Below are positions 16,790 to 25,186 of a DNA stretch of 49,709 nt, piece after piece. Both the position numbers and the translations under genes were made by a program. Each line of letters begins with the position of its first letter. Within the stretch, counting starts at the first letter, position 1. The notes beneath the pieces are model-generated. The model had not been told where the DNA came from. It did no database searches and worked only from the letters and a program-made list of their open reading frames with translations. The stretch comes from Eubacteriales bacterium (GTDB lineage Bacteria > Bacillota > Clostridia > Lachnospirales > Lachnospiraceae), in assembly GCA_030531555.1 (NCBI GenBank), contig JAUNNI010000005.1:5248-54956 (forward strand), given 5' to 3'.

Positions 16790-17999
16790 TTTTTGTCTCC
16801 TTTTCTGTGCTTTCTTCCGAAGAAGGAACGTAGTCAAATAATTTTGTGTTATAACTGTCATCTCCGGTTTTCATGAATAACTGATTATCTTTGAGATTAT
16901 ATTTAACCTTGATTCCGTTATATGCGGAGAAAGTACGGTAAAGATCGCTGTCTTTTTCTGTTGTTTTACCGCTGAGATCTTTATCGAAATACCAAATCCA
17001 GTTTTTGTGTTTTTCATCAATATCAACTTCTCCACAAATGGTTTGAAGTTTGTCGGCATCTTTCATGTCATCAATATAGAGATATAAAGAATTTTTATCG
17101 GTATTCATTTTAAAATGTCCGCGATACTCTTTCTCTTCAAAATTGAAATGGAATCCTTTGTCACATAAACGGTAAGAATCGCTGTCTGTTTCCAATCCGT
17201 AAATTACATTATTATAAAAGGTGATATTTTTTTCATTATAACCGACGGATAAGGTTTCATCTTCACAGTGTAATTGTAAAGTCACCTCGCCTTTCCCTTT
17301 TGGAATGGAAGAAAGGATTCCTGGAAGATCTTTCTCTTTTCGGATATTGGTGTAAAAATGGAACGAATCATCTTTGTTGGAAAGATAATAAAAACTGGTT
17401 ATCAAAGCCTTGCTGTTATTTGGAGAAATGGAATAAAGCTCTGCATAATTGTCGAACAACTCAAAAGTAAATGTATTCTCCGGGCTGCTTTGCCCATCGT
17501 TGCTATACCAGATATTATTTTCCCCTAAATTATAGAGGGGGCTGATATCTCCAGAACGAAGCAGGGTATCTTTGCAGAAAAAGTAACTAATGTCATTATA
17601 AGTAAGAACCATCTGCTGATCAGAAAGTTGTTCATAGGTGATGGTGTCTTCAGACTTCATTTCACCCCAACCAGCTGGCAACGTTAACTTTTCCGGTTTT
17701 TCACTGAGCTGAATCGAAAAGGAATCGTCGGATTCCACAAAGATGGCTCCATCTAAATTATCTGTATCCTGATCGGCATCATCGAGGGAAATGTGACCAT
17801 CTTCCGTGATGGTTAATGTCTGTGTTTCTATATTATAATCTTCGTCATAGCCAATAGCATTGCCAGTGCCAATCCATGTACCATTTAAAGGTTGACCCTT
17901 GAGGTCCCCTTTTACCTCTTGCTTTCCACATGCAGTCGTGCAAAGGGAAAGTAGAATAAGGCCGGCAGAAAACATGTAAGCTTTACGCATAAAAATCAT
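16782..17999 (-). CDS. Putative lipoprotein of unknown function
   Basis: A 405-aa secreted lipoprotein. The signal peptide of about 23 residues ends in a lipobox (TTAC, Cys24). The mature protein is rich in beta strands with repeated motifs: LNGTWIGTGNAIGYDEDYNI, then IWYSNDGQSSPENTFTFELF, and tryptophan-containing segments, suggesting lipocalin-like or repeated beta modules. I do not recognise a named family. GGAG lies only 3 nt before the ATG at 17999; the ATG at 17990 is an alternative. It is transcribed leftward and coupled to the CYTH gene. The upstream region (18000-18070) can form two small hairpins. Confidence 0.7.
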   Translation of the reverse strand: MIFMRKAYMFSAGLILLSLCTTACGKQEVKGDLKGQPLNGTWIGTGNAIGYDEDYNIETQTLTITEDGHISLDDADQDTDNLDGAIFVESDDSFSIQLSEKPEKLTLPAGWGEMKSEDTITYEQLSDQQMVLTYNDISYFFCKDTLLRSGDISPLYNLGENNIWYSNDGQSSPENTFTFELFDNYAELYSISPNNSKALITSFYYLSNKDDSFHFYTNIRKEKDLPGILSSIPKGKGEVTLQLHCEDETLSVGYNEKNITFYNNVIYGLETDSDSYRLCDKGFHFNFEEKEYRGHFKMNTDKNSLYLYIDDMKDADKLQTICGEVDIDEKHKNWIWYFDKDLSGKTTEKDSDLYRTFSAYNGIKVKYNLKDNQLFMKTGDDSYNTKLFDYVPSSEESTEKETKND

Positions 18000-18175
18000 T
18001 TACTCCTTTCTGAGTCAAGTGATTTCAGCATGCTTGCTGAAAGCCAGGTTAAGTGGATTATAACCTGATAAAACACAGATATTTTAACATAAAATAAAGA
18101 AAAAATTGAGTGTTTTTTGAAAAAGTTTTATAACAATTGCGTAAAAAGAGAGGGAATTTTTAACACATTGTCGAA

Positions 18176-18204
18176 TTGTCATCTAACTTATCTTATTGTA
18201 TACT
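18176..18204 (+). promoter_or_regulatory. SigA-like promoter of the purine gene pair
   Basis: TTGTCA (18176-18181), 17-bp spacer, TATACT (18199-18204), about 73 nt before the first ATG. No guanine/adenine riboswitch core is present in the leader. Confidence 0.7.
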
Positions 18205-18277
18205 TTTAACAGTAAGAAAAAATAATGATTACCGGATATTATTCTGGTATTTGATAGGCTATGAAGGAGGCTAACTC

Positions 18278-18991
18278 ATGGAAATGATCTCAATCGAGAA
18301 AGAACTGAAAGAAAACTCTTATCCTGGAAGAGGAATTATCGTAGGAAAATCCGCAGATGGTACAAAAGCCGTAACTGCTTATTTTATTATGGGAAGAAGC
18401 TCCAACAGCCGTAACCGCGTATTTGTGGAAGACGGAGAAGGAATTCGTACACAGGCTTTTGATCCTTCCAAATTAGAAGATCCAAGCCTTATTATCTATG
18501 CTCCTGTACGTGTTCTTGGTAATAAAACAATCGTAACAAACGGTGACCAGACAGATACAATTTATGATGGTATGGACAAACAGCTCACATTTGAACAGTC
18601 TTTACGTTGCAGAGAGTTTGAACCAGATGGTCCAAATTATACACCTCGTATCTCCGGTATTATGCATGTGGAAAATGGAAAATACAATTATGCAATGTCC
18701 ATCTTAAAGAGCAATAACGGCGATCCATCCAGCTGCAACCGTTATACATATGCTTACGAAAATCCAAAAGCAGGAGAAGGACGTTTTATCCATACCTATA
18801 TGCACGATGGCAATCCACTTCCAAGTTTTGAAGGAGAACCAAAAGTAGTAGCAATTCCTGATAGCATGGATGAGTTTGCAGCATTACTTTGGGAAAGCCT
18901 CAATGAAGATAACAAAGTATCTTTATTCGTTCGTTACATTGACATCGCAACTGGAACTTACGAATCCAAGATTATTAATAAAAATCAGTAA
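18278..18991 (+). CDS. IMP cyclohydrolase, PurO-like
   Basis: A 237-aa protein of the IMP cyclohydrolase family best known from archaeal PurO, which closes the ring of FAICAR to give IMP. Supporting segments are PGRGIIVGKSADGTKAVTAY (about residues 16-35), FIMGRSSNSRNRVF, and NYTPRISGIMHV. It lies 26 nt upstream of a transformylase that lacks its own cyclohydrolase domain, so together the two replace bifunctional PurH. It has an AAGGAGG site and a clear promoter. The assignment is supported strongly by this context. Confidence 0.88.
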   Translation: MEMISIEKELKENSYPGRGIIVGKSADGTKAVTAYFIMGRSSNSRNRVFVEDGEGIRTQAFDPSKLEDPSLIIYAPVRVLGNKTIVTNGDQTDTIYDGMDKQLTFEQSLRCREFEPDGPNYTPRISGIMHVENGKYNYAMSILKSNNGDPSSCNRYTYAYENPKAGEGRFIHTYMHDGNPLPSFEGEPKVVAIPDSMDEFAALLWESLNEDNKVSLFVRYIDIATGTYESKIINKNQ

Positions 18992-19017
18992 AGAAAAGAT
19001 TTATACCGGAGGTAATC

Positions 19018-20193
19018 ATGAAAGAATTAGCTTTAAAATATGGTTGTAACCCTAATCAGAAACCATCTCGTATCTTTATGGAAGATGGTGAGCTTCCAAT
19101 CGAAGTTTTAAGCGGCAGACCAGGATATATCAACTTTTTAGATGCATTTAATGGCTGGCAGTTAGTAAGCGAGTTAAAGAAAGCAACAGGACTTCCTGCA
19201 GCAACATCCTTTAAACATGTTTCTCCTGCAGGTGCAGCAGTTGGTCTTCCTTTATCTGATACATTAAAGAAAATCTACTGGGTAGATGAAAGCATCGAAT
19301 TATCCCCACTCGCAAACGCTTACGCAAGAGCACGTGGTGCTGACCGTATGTCTTCCTATGGTGATTTCATCGCTTTATCTGATGTTTGTGATGTTCCTAC
19401 AGCACTTTTAATCAAACCAGAAGTATCTGATGGTGTAATCGCTCCAGGTTTTGAGCCAGAAGCACTTGAAATCTTAAAATCCAAGAAAAAAGGTAACTAC
19501 AATGTAATCAAAATCGATCCTAACTATGTGCCAGCTGCTTTAGAACAGAAACAGGTATTTGGTATCACATTTGAACAGGGTAGAAATGAATTAGATATCA
19601 ACGATGATTTCTTTGCAAATATCGTAACTGAAAACAAAGACATGACAGAACAGGCTAAGATTGACCTTGCCATCTCCATGATCACATTGAAATATACTCA
19701 GTCCAACTCTGTATGTTATGTAAAAGATGGTCAGGCAATCGGTATCGGTGCTGGTCAGCAGTCCCGTATCCACTGTACACGCCTTGCTGGTGATAAAGCA
19801 AATAACTGGTGGTTACGTCAGTCTCCACAGGTTATGGGTCTTCCATTCAAAGAAGATGTTCGCCGTGCAGACCGTGATAATGCAATCGACCTTTACATGG
19901 GTGAAGAATACGAAGATATCCTTGCTGATGGTGCTTGGGAAAGAGTATTCACAGAAAAACCTGCAGTATTCACAAGAGAAGAAAAGAAAGCGTGGATTGC
20001 TCAGCTTGATAATGTAGCTCTTGGCTCCGATGCCTTCTTCCCATTTGGTGACAATATTGAAAGAGCACACAAAACAGGTGTTAAATTTGTTGCTCAGCCA
20101 GGCGGCTCCATCCGTGATGATAATGTTATTGAAACATGTAACAAATATGACATGGTAATGGCATTCACAGGATTACGTTTATTCCATCACTAA
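19018..20193 (+). CDS. AICAR transformylase (stand-alone PurH-type domain)
   Basis: A 391-aa phosphoribosylaminoimidazolecarboxamide formyltransferase. It contains LKYGCNPNQKPSRIF at residues 6-20 and FKHVSPAGAAVG (about residues 65-76), the conserved Lys-His region of the transformylase active site. Later come TLKYTQSNSVCYVKDGQAIG, GAGQQSRIHCTRLAGDKA and the FFPFGDN plus AQPGGSIRDD blocks. The N-terminal IMP cyclohydrolase domain of bifunctional PurH is missing; that step is presumably supplied by the preceding PurO-like gene. It forms an operon with that gene (26 nt gap) and ends at a bidirectional terminator. Confidence 0.93.
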   Translation: MKELALKYGCNPNQKPSRIFMEDGELPIEVLSGRPGYINFLDAFNGWQLVSELKKATGLPAATSFKHVSPAGAAVGLPLSDTLKKIYWVDESIELSPLANAYARARGADRMSSYGDFIALSDVCDVPTALLIKPEVSDGVIAPGFEPEALEILKSKKKGNYNVIKIDPNYVPAALEQKQVFGITFEQGRNELDINDDFFANIVTENKDMTEQAKIDLAISMITLKYTQSNSVCYVKDGQAIGIGAGQQSRIHCTRLAGDKANNWWLRQSPQVMGLPFKEDVRRADRDNAIDLYMGEEYEDILADGAWERVFTEKPAVFTREEKKAWIAQLDNVALGSDAFFPFGDNIERAHKTGVKFVAQPGGSIRDDNVIETCNKYDMVMAFTGLRLFHH

Positions 20194-20234
20194 TCCGATT
20201 TTTCAAAAATTATATAAAATTCCTACAAAAATTA

Positions 20235-20272
20235 AAAGGATCGATACACCAAACCGGTTGTTTCGATCCTTT
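20235..20272. terminator. Bidirectional intrinsic terminator
   Basis: AAAGGATCGA (20235-20244) pairs with TCGATCCTTT (20263-20272), with T-rich tracts on both sides. It separates the convergent purine and XRE operons. Confidence 0.8.
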
Positions 20273-20297
20273 CTTATTTTTTCTTCTATCTTTTCTT

Positions 20298-20492
20298 TTA
20301 TTCATCCCAGAATAAGTCATTTAACGTTTGGTCCAAGGCCTTACATATATCAATACACAGGCGAATGGTTGGATTATAATCCCCTTTTTCAATGGAACTG
20401 ATGGTTTGTCTCGAAACTCCAACTAGATTGGCCAGTTCTTGTTGGGAGAGATCTTTTGCAGCACGCGCTGCTTTCAGACGGAGATTTTTCAT
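20298..20492 (-). CDS. Small XRE-family (Cro/CI-type) regulator
   Basis: A 64-aa protein that is a single helix-turn-helix domain: SQQELANLVGVSRQTISSIE (about residues 16-35) followed by KGDYNPTIRLCIDICKAL. It belongs to the compact YozG-like class often paired with a small membrane protein. The ATG overlaps the stop of the upstream membrane-protein gene by 4 nt (ATGA), so the two are co-translated. The twin palindromes in the operon promoter are its likely target, which would make it autoregulatory. Confidence 0.88.
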   Translation of the reverse strand: MKNLRLKAARAAKDLSQQELANLVGVSRQTISSIEKGDYNPTIRLCIDICKALDQTLNDLFWDE

Positions 20493-21022
20493 AACATTTC
20501 ATCCTCCTCACGTTTCATCATCATATGTTTCACTGCAATTACCAGTAAAACAGCAAGGATCAGAAGTCCGCAGGCTAAGTTGCAGCAGCTTGACTGTAAA
20601 GTGCCATTCACAATCATTTTGCCATGACGGATATTGTTGATGGCAGGCAGGAGATTAATGACAGTGATTGCCAGAAAAATGATTACAATGGATTTTGGTC
20701 GCTCGTTTAGAGCAAAATAGGCATCATTCCAGATTCCATTTGCTGCGTATACAAAGACACCAATACAGATGCAGATTGTCATGGCAGCCATAGGATCCAT
20801 CAGCAAATAGTTTGTGGATGATTCTGCAATACCATATAAGACATTGGCAAACAGGGTTGCGAAGAAACCGTACTTATAAGCCTTTCCCTGGGCAGCAATT
20901 TGTCGTTCGTCATACTTTAGCTTTCTTTTTCGATCGGTTCTTGTGAATTTTAAAGCAGAGAAAATTAAAAGAAAACCAACAAATAATCCAACGAATAATC
21001 CAAGTAAATAATATGTGTTCAT
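20489..21022 (-). CDS. Small multi-pass membrane protein
   Basis: A 177-aa protein with about five hydrophobic segments: LLGLFVGLFVGFLLIFSALK at the N-terminus, a cytoplasmic RTDRKRKLKYDERQ linker, then helices near residues 55-75, 82-98, 110-130 and 148-170. It is of the kind found beside compact XRE regulators (DUF3796/YdhK-like neighbourhoods), but I cannot name a function. The start is set at 21022, which has AAGGAGG 6 nt upstream; the longer reading frame to 21070 enters the operator region. It is the first gene of the XRE operon. Confidence 0.7.
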   Translation of the reverse strand: MNTYYLLGLFVGLFVGFLLIFSALKFTRTDRKRKLKYDERQIAAQGKAYKYGFFATLFANVLYGIAESSTNYLLMDPMAAMTICICIGVFVYAANGIWNDAYFALNERPKSIVIIFLAITVINLLPAINNIRHGKMIVNGTLQSSCCNLACGLLILAVLLVIAVKHMMMKREEDEML

Positions 21023-21072
21023 AAATGACCTCCTTTTCATTGCGTTATGTGTAATAATGTTTAATGGCAAAA

Positions 21073-21090
21073 TGTAAAATATACTTTACA
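21073..21090. promoter_or_regulatory. Operator palindrome 1 of the XRE operon
   Basis: TGTAAAATATACTTTACA, a near-perfect 18-bp palindrome (20 bp with flanking A/T) positioned downstream of the -10 box. Confidence 0.65.
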
Positions 21091-21105
21091 TGTCCTTGTG
21101 ACTAT

Positions 21106-21134
21106 AAAATACTATTCACACGACAAAATGTCAA
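21106..21134 (-). promoter_or_regulatory. Promoter of the XRE operon
   Basis: Minus strand: TTGACA (21134-21129), 17-bp spacer, TATTTT (21111-21106). The -35 box is embedded in one palindromic operator. Confidence 0.65.
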
Positions 21135-21146
21135 GTATATTTTACA
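21129..21146. promoter_or_regulatory. Operator palindrome 2 of the XRE operon
   Basis: TGTCAAGTATATTTTACA, the same motif as the first palindrome in reverse orientation with one change, overlapping the -35 box; the two sites start 56 bp apart. Confidence 0.65.
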
Positions 21147-21165
21147 AAAAGATTTTGTGAGATGA

Positions 21166-21201
21166 CAAAAAAACAGATCCAACGAGTTTTTCGTGGATCT
21201 G
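21166..21201 (-). terminator. Intrinsic terminator of aroA
   Basis: Minus strand: CAGATCCACGA, 5-6 nt loop, TCGTTGGATCTG (one bulge), then T7 (21173-21167). Confidence 0.85.
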
Positions 21202-21236
21202 CTTTGAAATCTAGCATTCTTTTCTATTTTTTTCAA

Positions 21237-22517
21237 TTAAGGCTGAAGGGATTCTAACTGCTGCCAGAAGGCTGGATAAGATACATCGACACAATCACTT
21301 TCCGGAATGACAGTCTCACCTTCGGCATTCATGCCGGCGATGGCAAATGTCATGGCAATACGATGATCCATCTTGCAATCGATGGTAGCGCCATGGAGAG
21401 GTTTTCCGCCATGAATAATAAATCCGTCATTGGTAGGGATTACGTCAGCTCCCATGGCCTGCAGATTGGTGCTCGCAAGCTCGATACGGTCGGATTCTTT
21501 GACGCGGAGCTCATGGGCATCACGAATGATGGTTTCTCCTTCCGCAAAGCATGCCATCAAAGCGATGACTGGAAGCTCATCAATGAGAGCTGGGATGATG
21601 GATCCCTCCACTGTGGTTGCATGCAGGCAACTATGGCGAACAAGAAGATCTGCCACAGGTTCTCCTCCTTCTTCGCGCTCGTTGAATAGAGTGAGGTCAG
21701 CACCCATATCCTGACACACTTTGATTATGCCGGCACGGGTATCATTGATGCCAACATTTTTAATAGTGATTTCGGAGCCTGGGGTGATGAGTCCTGCCAC
21801 GATGAAAAAAGCAGCGGAAGAGATATCGCCAGGAACGACGATGTTTTGCCCATATAAGGTTTCTGGTGGAGTGACAGAGCATTTATTTCCGTCAGAGATG
21901 ACATTTGCTCCAAAAGAGCGGAGCATACGTTCAGTATGATCTCTGGAAAGAGCAGGCTCTGTCACAGAAGTGACACCGTCTGCATAAAGTCCTGCTAGCA
22001 ATACACAGGATTTTACCTGGGCGGATGCCACAGGAGAATCATAGTGGATGGCAGTCAGCGGATGGCCGGTGATGCGAAGAGGGGCGCAATTGTTGCCCTC
22101 GATACTTTCCACCGAAGCATTCATCATGGAAAGAGGGGTCATGATTCGTTTCATTGGTCTGGAATTTAAGGAAGCATCTCCGCTTAAAGTACAGGAGAAA
22201 TTCTGACCGGCAAGAATTCCGGAAATCAGGCGAGTGGTGGTGCCACTGTTTCCAACATCCAGGATTTCTGTAGGTGCATTTAAGCCATGGAGACCTTTTC
22301 CATGAACGATGATTTCTTCCTCGGTTTCTTCGATTTCAATTCCCATCTTGCGGAAGCAGTCGATGGTGGATAAGCAGTCAGCTCCTTTTAAAAATCCGCG
22401 GATGGTGGTTGTACCTTCTGCGAGAGAGCCGAACATGACTGCACGGTGACTTATGGATTTATCTCCAGGCACAGTAAGAGTGCCTTTGAGGGAGGTCTTT
22501 TTTTCTAAAATTTTCAT
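21237..22517 (-). CDS. aroA: 3-phosphoshikimate 1-carboxyvinyltransferase (EPSP synthase)
   Basis: A 426-aa enzyme of the shikimate pathway joining PEP to shikimate-3-phosphate. It shows LTVPGDKSISHRAVM (about residues 12-26), GNSGTTTRLISGILAG (about 92-107), SRDHTERML, the DELPVIALMACFAEG segment and RVKESDRIE near the C-terminal third. The start is at 22517 after AAGGAGTAAAACA; the frame extends 33 nt further without a site. It is monocistronic here, with its own promoter and terminator, away from other aro genes. Confidence 0.95.
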   Translation of the reverse strand: MKILEKKTSLKGTLTVPGDKSISHRAVMFGSLAEGTTTIRGFLKGADCLSTIDCFRKMGIEIEETEEEIIVHGKGLHGLNAPTEILDVGNSGTTTRLISGILAGQNFSCTLSGDASLNSRPMKRIMTPLSMMNASVESIEGNNCAPLRITGHPLTAIHYDSPVASAQVKSCVLLAGLYADGVTSVTEPALSRDHTERMLRSFGANVISDGNKCSVTPPETLYGQNIVVPGDISSAAFFIVAGLITPGSEITIKNVGINDTRAGIIKVCQDMGADLTLFNEREEGGEPVADLLVRHSCLHATTVEGSIIPALIDELPVIALMACFAEGETIIRDAHELRVKESDRIELASTNLQAMGADVIPTNDGFIIHGGKPLHGATIDCKMDHRIAMTFAIAGMNAEGETVIPESDCVDVSYPAFWQQLESLQP

Positions 22518-22556
22518 TGTTTTACTCCTTCTGTTTTTTGAGGATTGCATGCCTAT

Positions 22557-22585
22557 AGTTTACAAAAAAATAGAAAATGTGTCAA
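22557..22585 (-). promoter_or_regulatory. SigA-like promoter of aroA
   Basis: Minus strand: TTGACA (22585-22580), 17-bp spacer, TAAACT (22562-22557). Confidence 0.7.
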
Positions 22586-22663
22586 CGATTCAAGACTTTA
22601 AAGTAAAAAGCATTGAGAAAATGTATTTCATTGTCGTTTTTTTGTCAAATTGTTAAAAAATGC

Positions 22664-22692
22664 TTGTGTTATTTCGTATTTTTTAGTAAAAT
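22664..22692 (+). promoter_or_regulatory. SigA-like promoter of the EF-G paralogue
   Basis: TTGTGT (22664-22669), 17-bp spacer, TAAAAT (22687-22692), with a leader of about 100 nt. Confidence 0.6.
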
Positions 22693-22801
22693 AGATGCGT
22701 AGGGTTTTGAGGATTTGATTCGTTTTATATATTTTTTGCTGATTATTTTGGCGGAAATCACCCTGCATATGATATTTATGACAATATAGGAGGAACTAGA
22801 A

Positions 22802-24895
22802 ATGAACGTATACGCAACGGAAAACATTAGAAACGTCGTATTACTTGGACATGGTGGATGTGGTAAAACTGCACTCATCGAAAATATGGCATTTGCTACA
22901 GGTATCATCAAGAGAGTAAGAACTGCTGTAGAAGGTGGTACAGTATCCGATTATGATAAAGAAGAAATGAAAAGACAATTCTCCATCCAGTCTTCTGTAA
23001 TTCCTTTAGAAGTAGATGGAATTAAAGTTAATTTGTTAGATACTCCTGGTTTATTCGACTTCGCTGGTGAAGTTTATGAAGCACTCAGCGTAGCAGATGG
23101 CGCTGTTATCATCGTTAACGGTAAATCCGGTGTTGAAGTTGGTACAAGAAAGAGCTTTGATTTCTGTGCTAAGAGAGGCATCCCTGTAATCGTTTACATC
23201 TCCAACGTAGAAGATGAACACGTAGACGTTCAGGCAATCGTAGAAGAACTTCGTGAAAGCTATGGTAACAAGATTGTTCCTTTCCATATGCCAATGAAAG
23301 AAGGCGCTGCATTTAAAGGTTTCATGAACGCAGTTAAAATGTTAGAATGTCGTCTTCAGCCTAATGGTACTTATGCAGAAGAAGTTGTTGAAGAAGGTGC
23401 TAATGACGAACTCGACGATTACCGTATGCAGTTAATGGAAGGTATCGCTGAAACAAGTGAAGAACTTATGGAAAAATACTTCGAAGGCGAAGCTTTCACA
23501 GAAGAAGAAATCAAAGAAGCAATCGTTTCTTCTGTTGCAAACAGAGACCTTATGCCAGTAATCTGTGGCGCAATTGCAACTGACTATAGTGCAAACGTTT
23601 TATTACACGATATGGTAAAATACTTCTCCGCTCCTGGTAAAGTAAATGATCAGTTCGTAGGTAAAGAAACAAAGACTGGTTCTGAAGTAAAAGCTACATA
23701 TGATGTATCCAAACCAGCTAGCGCTTATGTATTTAAGACAATCGCTGACCCATTCGTAGGTCGTTTCTCTCTTATCAAAGTAACAGACGGTATCGTAAAA
23801 GCAGATTCCGCATTATATAATGGTAACAAAGACGTTGAAGAACGTATTGGTAAATTATATGTACTTCGTGGTAAAGAACAGCTTGAAGTTAACGCTCTTT
23901 ACGCAGGTGATATCGGTGCGATCGCTAAGCTTTCCTCCACAAAGACAAGCGATACATTAAGCCAGAAATCCAACCCTATCGTATTTGAAGCTGCAGAAAT
24001 GCCAGAACCATATACATTCTTACGTTACATCACAAAGACAAAAGGTGATGAAGACAAAGTTTCTTCCGCACTTAAGAAATTAATGGACGAAGACCTTACA
24101 CTTCGTGAAGTTAATGATAAAGCAAACCGTCAGATGCTTCTCTACGGTTTAGGCGATCAGCATCTTGATATCGTTAAGAGCAAATTAGCAGATCGTTATA
24201 AAGTTGAAATCGAATTCATCAAACCTAAGGTAGCTTTCAAAGAAACTATCCGTGGCAAATACGAAATTCGTAAGAAATACAAAAAACAGTCTGGTGGACA
24301 TGGCCAGTATGGTGATGTTAACATGATCTGGGAACCATCCGGTGACCTTGAAACACCTTACGTATTCGAAGAAAAGATCTTCGGTGGCGCTGTTCCTAAG
24401 AACTACTTCCCAGCTGTTGAAAAAGGTATTGCAGAATGCTGCTTAAAAGGACCTTTAGCTGGATATCCGGTAGTTGGTATCAAAGGTACATTAACAGACG
24501 GTTCTTACCATCCAGTAGACTCTTCTGAAATGGCATTCAAGATGGCTTCCATCGCTGCTTTCAAAGAAGGTATCTTACAGGCTAAACCAGTTCTCCTTGA
24601 GCCAATCGTAAACCTTAAGGTTAATGTTCTTGATGTAAATACAGGTGATGTTATGGGTGACCTTAACAAACGTCGTGGCCGTATTCTTGGTATGAACCCA
24701 ATCCCAGGCGGAAGACAGGAACTTGAATGTGATATCCCACTTGCAAGCCTTGTTGGTTACTCCACAGACCTTCGTTCCATGACTGGTGGTAGCGGTGAAT
24801 TCTCCTATGTATTCAGCCGTTATGAACAGATGCCAGGCGATGCTCAGGAAGCAGTTCTTAAAGAAGTAGAAGCTGAAAAAGAAGCAGAAAAATAA
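22802..24895 (+). CDS. EF-G paralogue with altered GTPase motifs
   Basis: A 697-aa translational GTPase of EF-G length and domain order (G, II, III, IV, V). Domain IV/V blocks are clear: KKYKKQSGGHGQYGDV, SSEMAFKMASIAAFKEG, GDLNKRRGRILGM and LRSMTGGSGEFSYVF. The G domain departs from canonical EF-G. The P-loop is GHGGCGKT (residues 16-23), and switch I reads KRQFSIQSS instead of ERGITIxSA. G3 is DTPGLFDF (80-87), with Leu84 where the catalytic His normally sits, and G4 is NVED (135-138) instead of NKxD. It is alone rather than in an rpsL-rpsG-tuf cluster, so the housekeeping fusA is presumably elsewhere. Codon bias indicates high expression. Confidence 0.88.
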   Translation: MNVYATENIRNVVLLGHGGCGKTALIENMAFATGIIKRVRTAVEGGTVSDYDKEEMKRQFSIQSSVIPLEVDGIKVNLLDTPGLFDFAGEVYEALSVADGAVIIVNGKSGVEVGTRKSFDFCAKRGIPVIVYISNVEDEHVDVQAIVEELRESYGNKIVPFHMPMKEGAAFKGFMNAVKMLECRLQPNGTYAEEVVEEGANDELDDYRMQLMEGIAETSEELMEKYFEGEAFTEEEIKEAIVSSVANRDLMPVICGAIATDYSANVLLHDMVKYFSAPGKVNDQFVGKETKTGSEVKATYDVSKPASAYVFKTIADPFVGRFSLIKVTDGIVKADSALYNGNKDVEERIGKLYVLRGKEQLEVNALYAGDIGAIAKLSSTKTSDTLSQKSNPIVFEAAEMPEPYTFLRYITKTKGDEDKVSSALKKLMDEDLTLREVNDKANRQMLLYGLGDQHLDIVKSKLADRYKVEIEFIKPKVAFKETIRGKYEIRKKYKKQSGGHGQYGDVNMIWEPSGDLETPYVFEEKIFGGAVPKNYFPAVEKGIAECCLKGPLAGYPVVGIKGTLTDGSYHPVDSSEMAFKMASIAAFKEGILQAKPVLLEPIVNLKVNVLDVNTGDVMGDLNKRRGRILGMNPIPGGRQELECDIPLASLVGYSTDLRSMTGGSGEFSYVFSRYEQMPGDAQEAVLKEVEAEKEAEK

Positions 24896-24923
24896 TATAG
24901 ATTGATCTTTAGGATTGATTTTG

Positions 24924-24955
24924 ATCGGGGACTTTTTGAAGTCCCCGATTTTTTA
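24924..24955 (+). terminator. Intrinsic terminator of the EF-G paralogue
   Basis: ATCGGGGACTT (24924-24934) pairs with AAGTCCCCGAT (24939-24949), followed by T5-6. Confidence 0.92.
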
Positions 24956-25029
24956 TGACATTTAGGAATGAACAAGTATTTCCCTGAAACAGGCTATTTG
25001 TTATGGATTTTTTTGTGAAAAAACTATTA

Positions 25030-25050
25030 GTTATAGATTTTATCTATAAC
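25030..25050. other. Inverted repeat upstream of hom
   Basis: GTTATAGA and TCTATAAC, 8 bp perfect, separated by TTTTA; 42 bp upstream of the hom -35 box. It may be an operator; no T-box or SAM/lysine riboswitch core is seen in this 291-bp gap. Confidence 0.35.
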
Positions 25051-25091
25051 AAGATATAAAAATCTTATATTGCCAGTTTTAAAATTTCCTA

Positions 25092-25120
25092 TTGTGTTTT
25101 TAAATAGAATTTATTAGAAT
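25092..25120 (+). promoter_or_regulatory. SigA-like promoter of hom-lysC
   Basis: TTGTGT (25092-25097), 17-bp spacer, TAGAAT (25115-25120). Confidence 0.65.
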
Positions 25121-25186
25121 GTAACGGAGTCTATTTATTTTTAAAAGAAAAAGTGTTTAATTTTAGAAAAACTGAAGGAGGACATT

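Noticed and set aside
16790-16861. Extended N-terminus for the CYTH protein
   Set aside because: The extra 24 residues lie inside the upstream lipoprotein gene and precede the diagnostic EVEVKLP start; AGGAGACA is correctly spaced for 16789.
18000-18277. Purine riboswitch ahead of the IMP cyclohydrolase
   Set aside because: The conserved loop and junction sequences of the purine aptamer are missing; a plain promoter explains the region.
24956-25186. T-box, SAM or lysine riboswitch ahead of hom-lysC
   Set aside because: None of the conserved cores is present; only an 8-bp inverted repeat and a promoter are seen.
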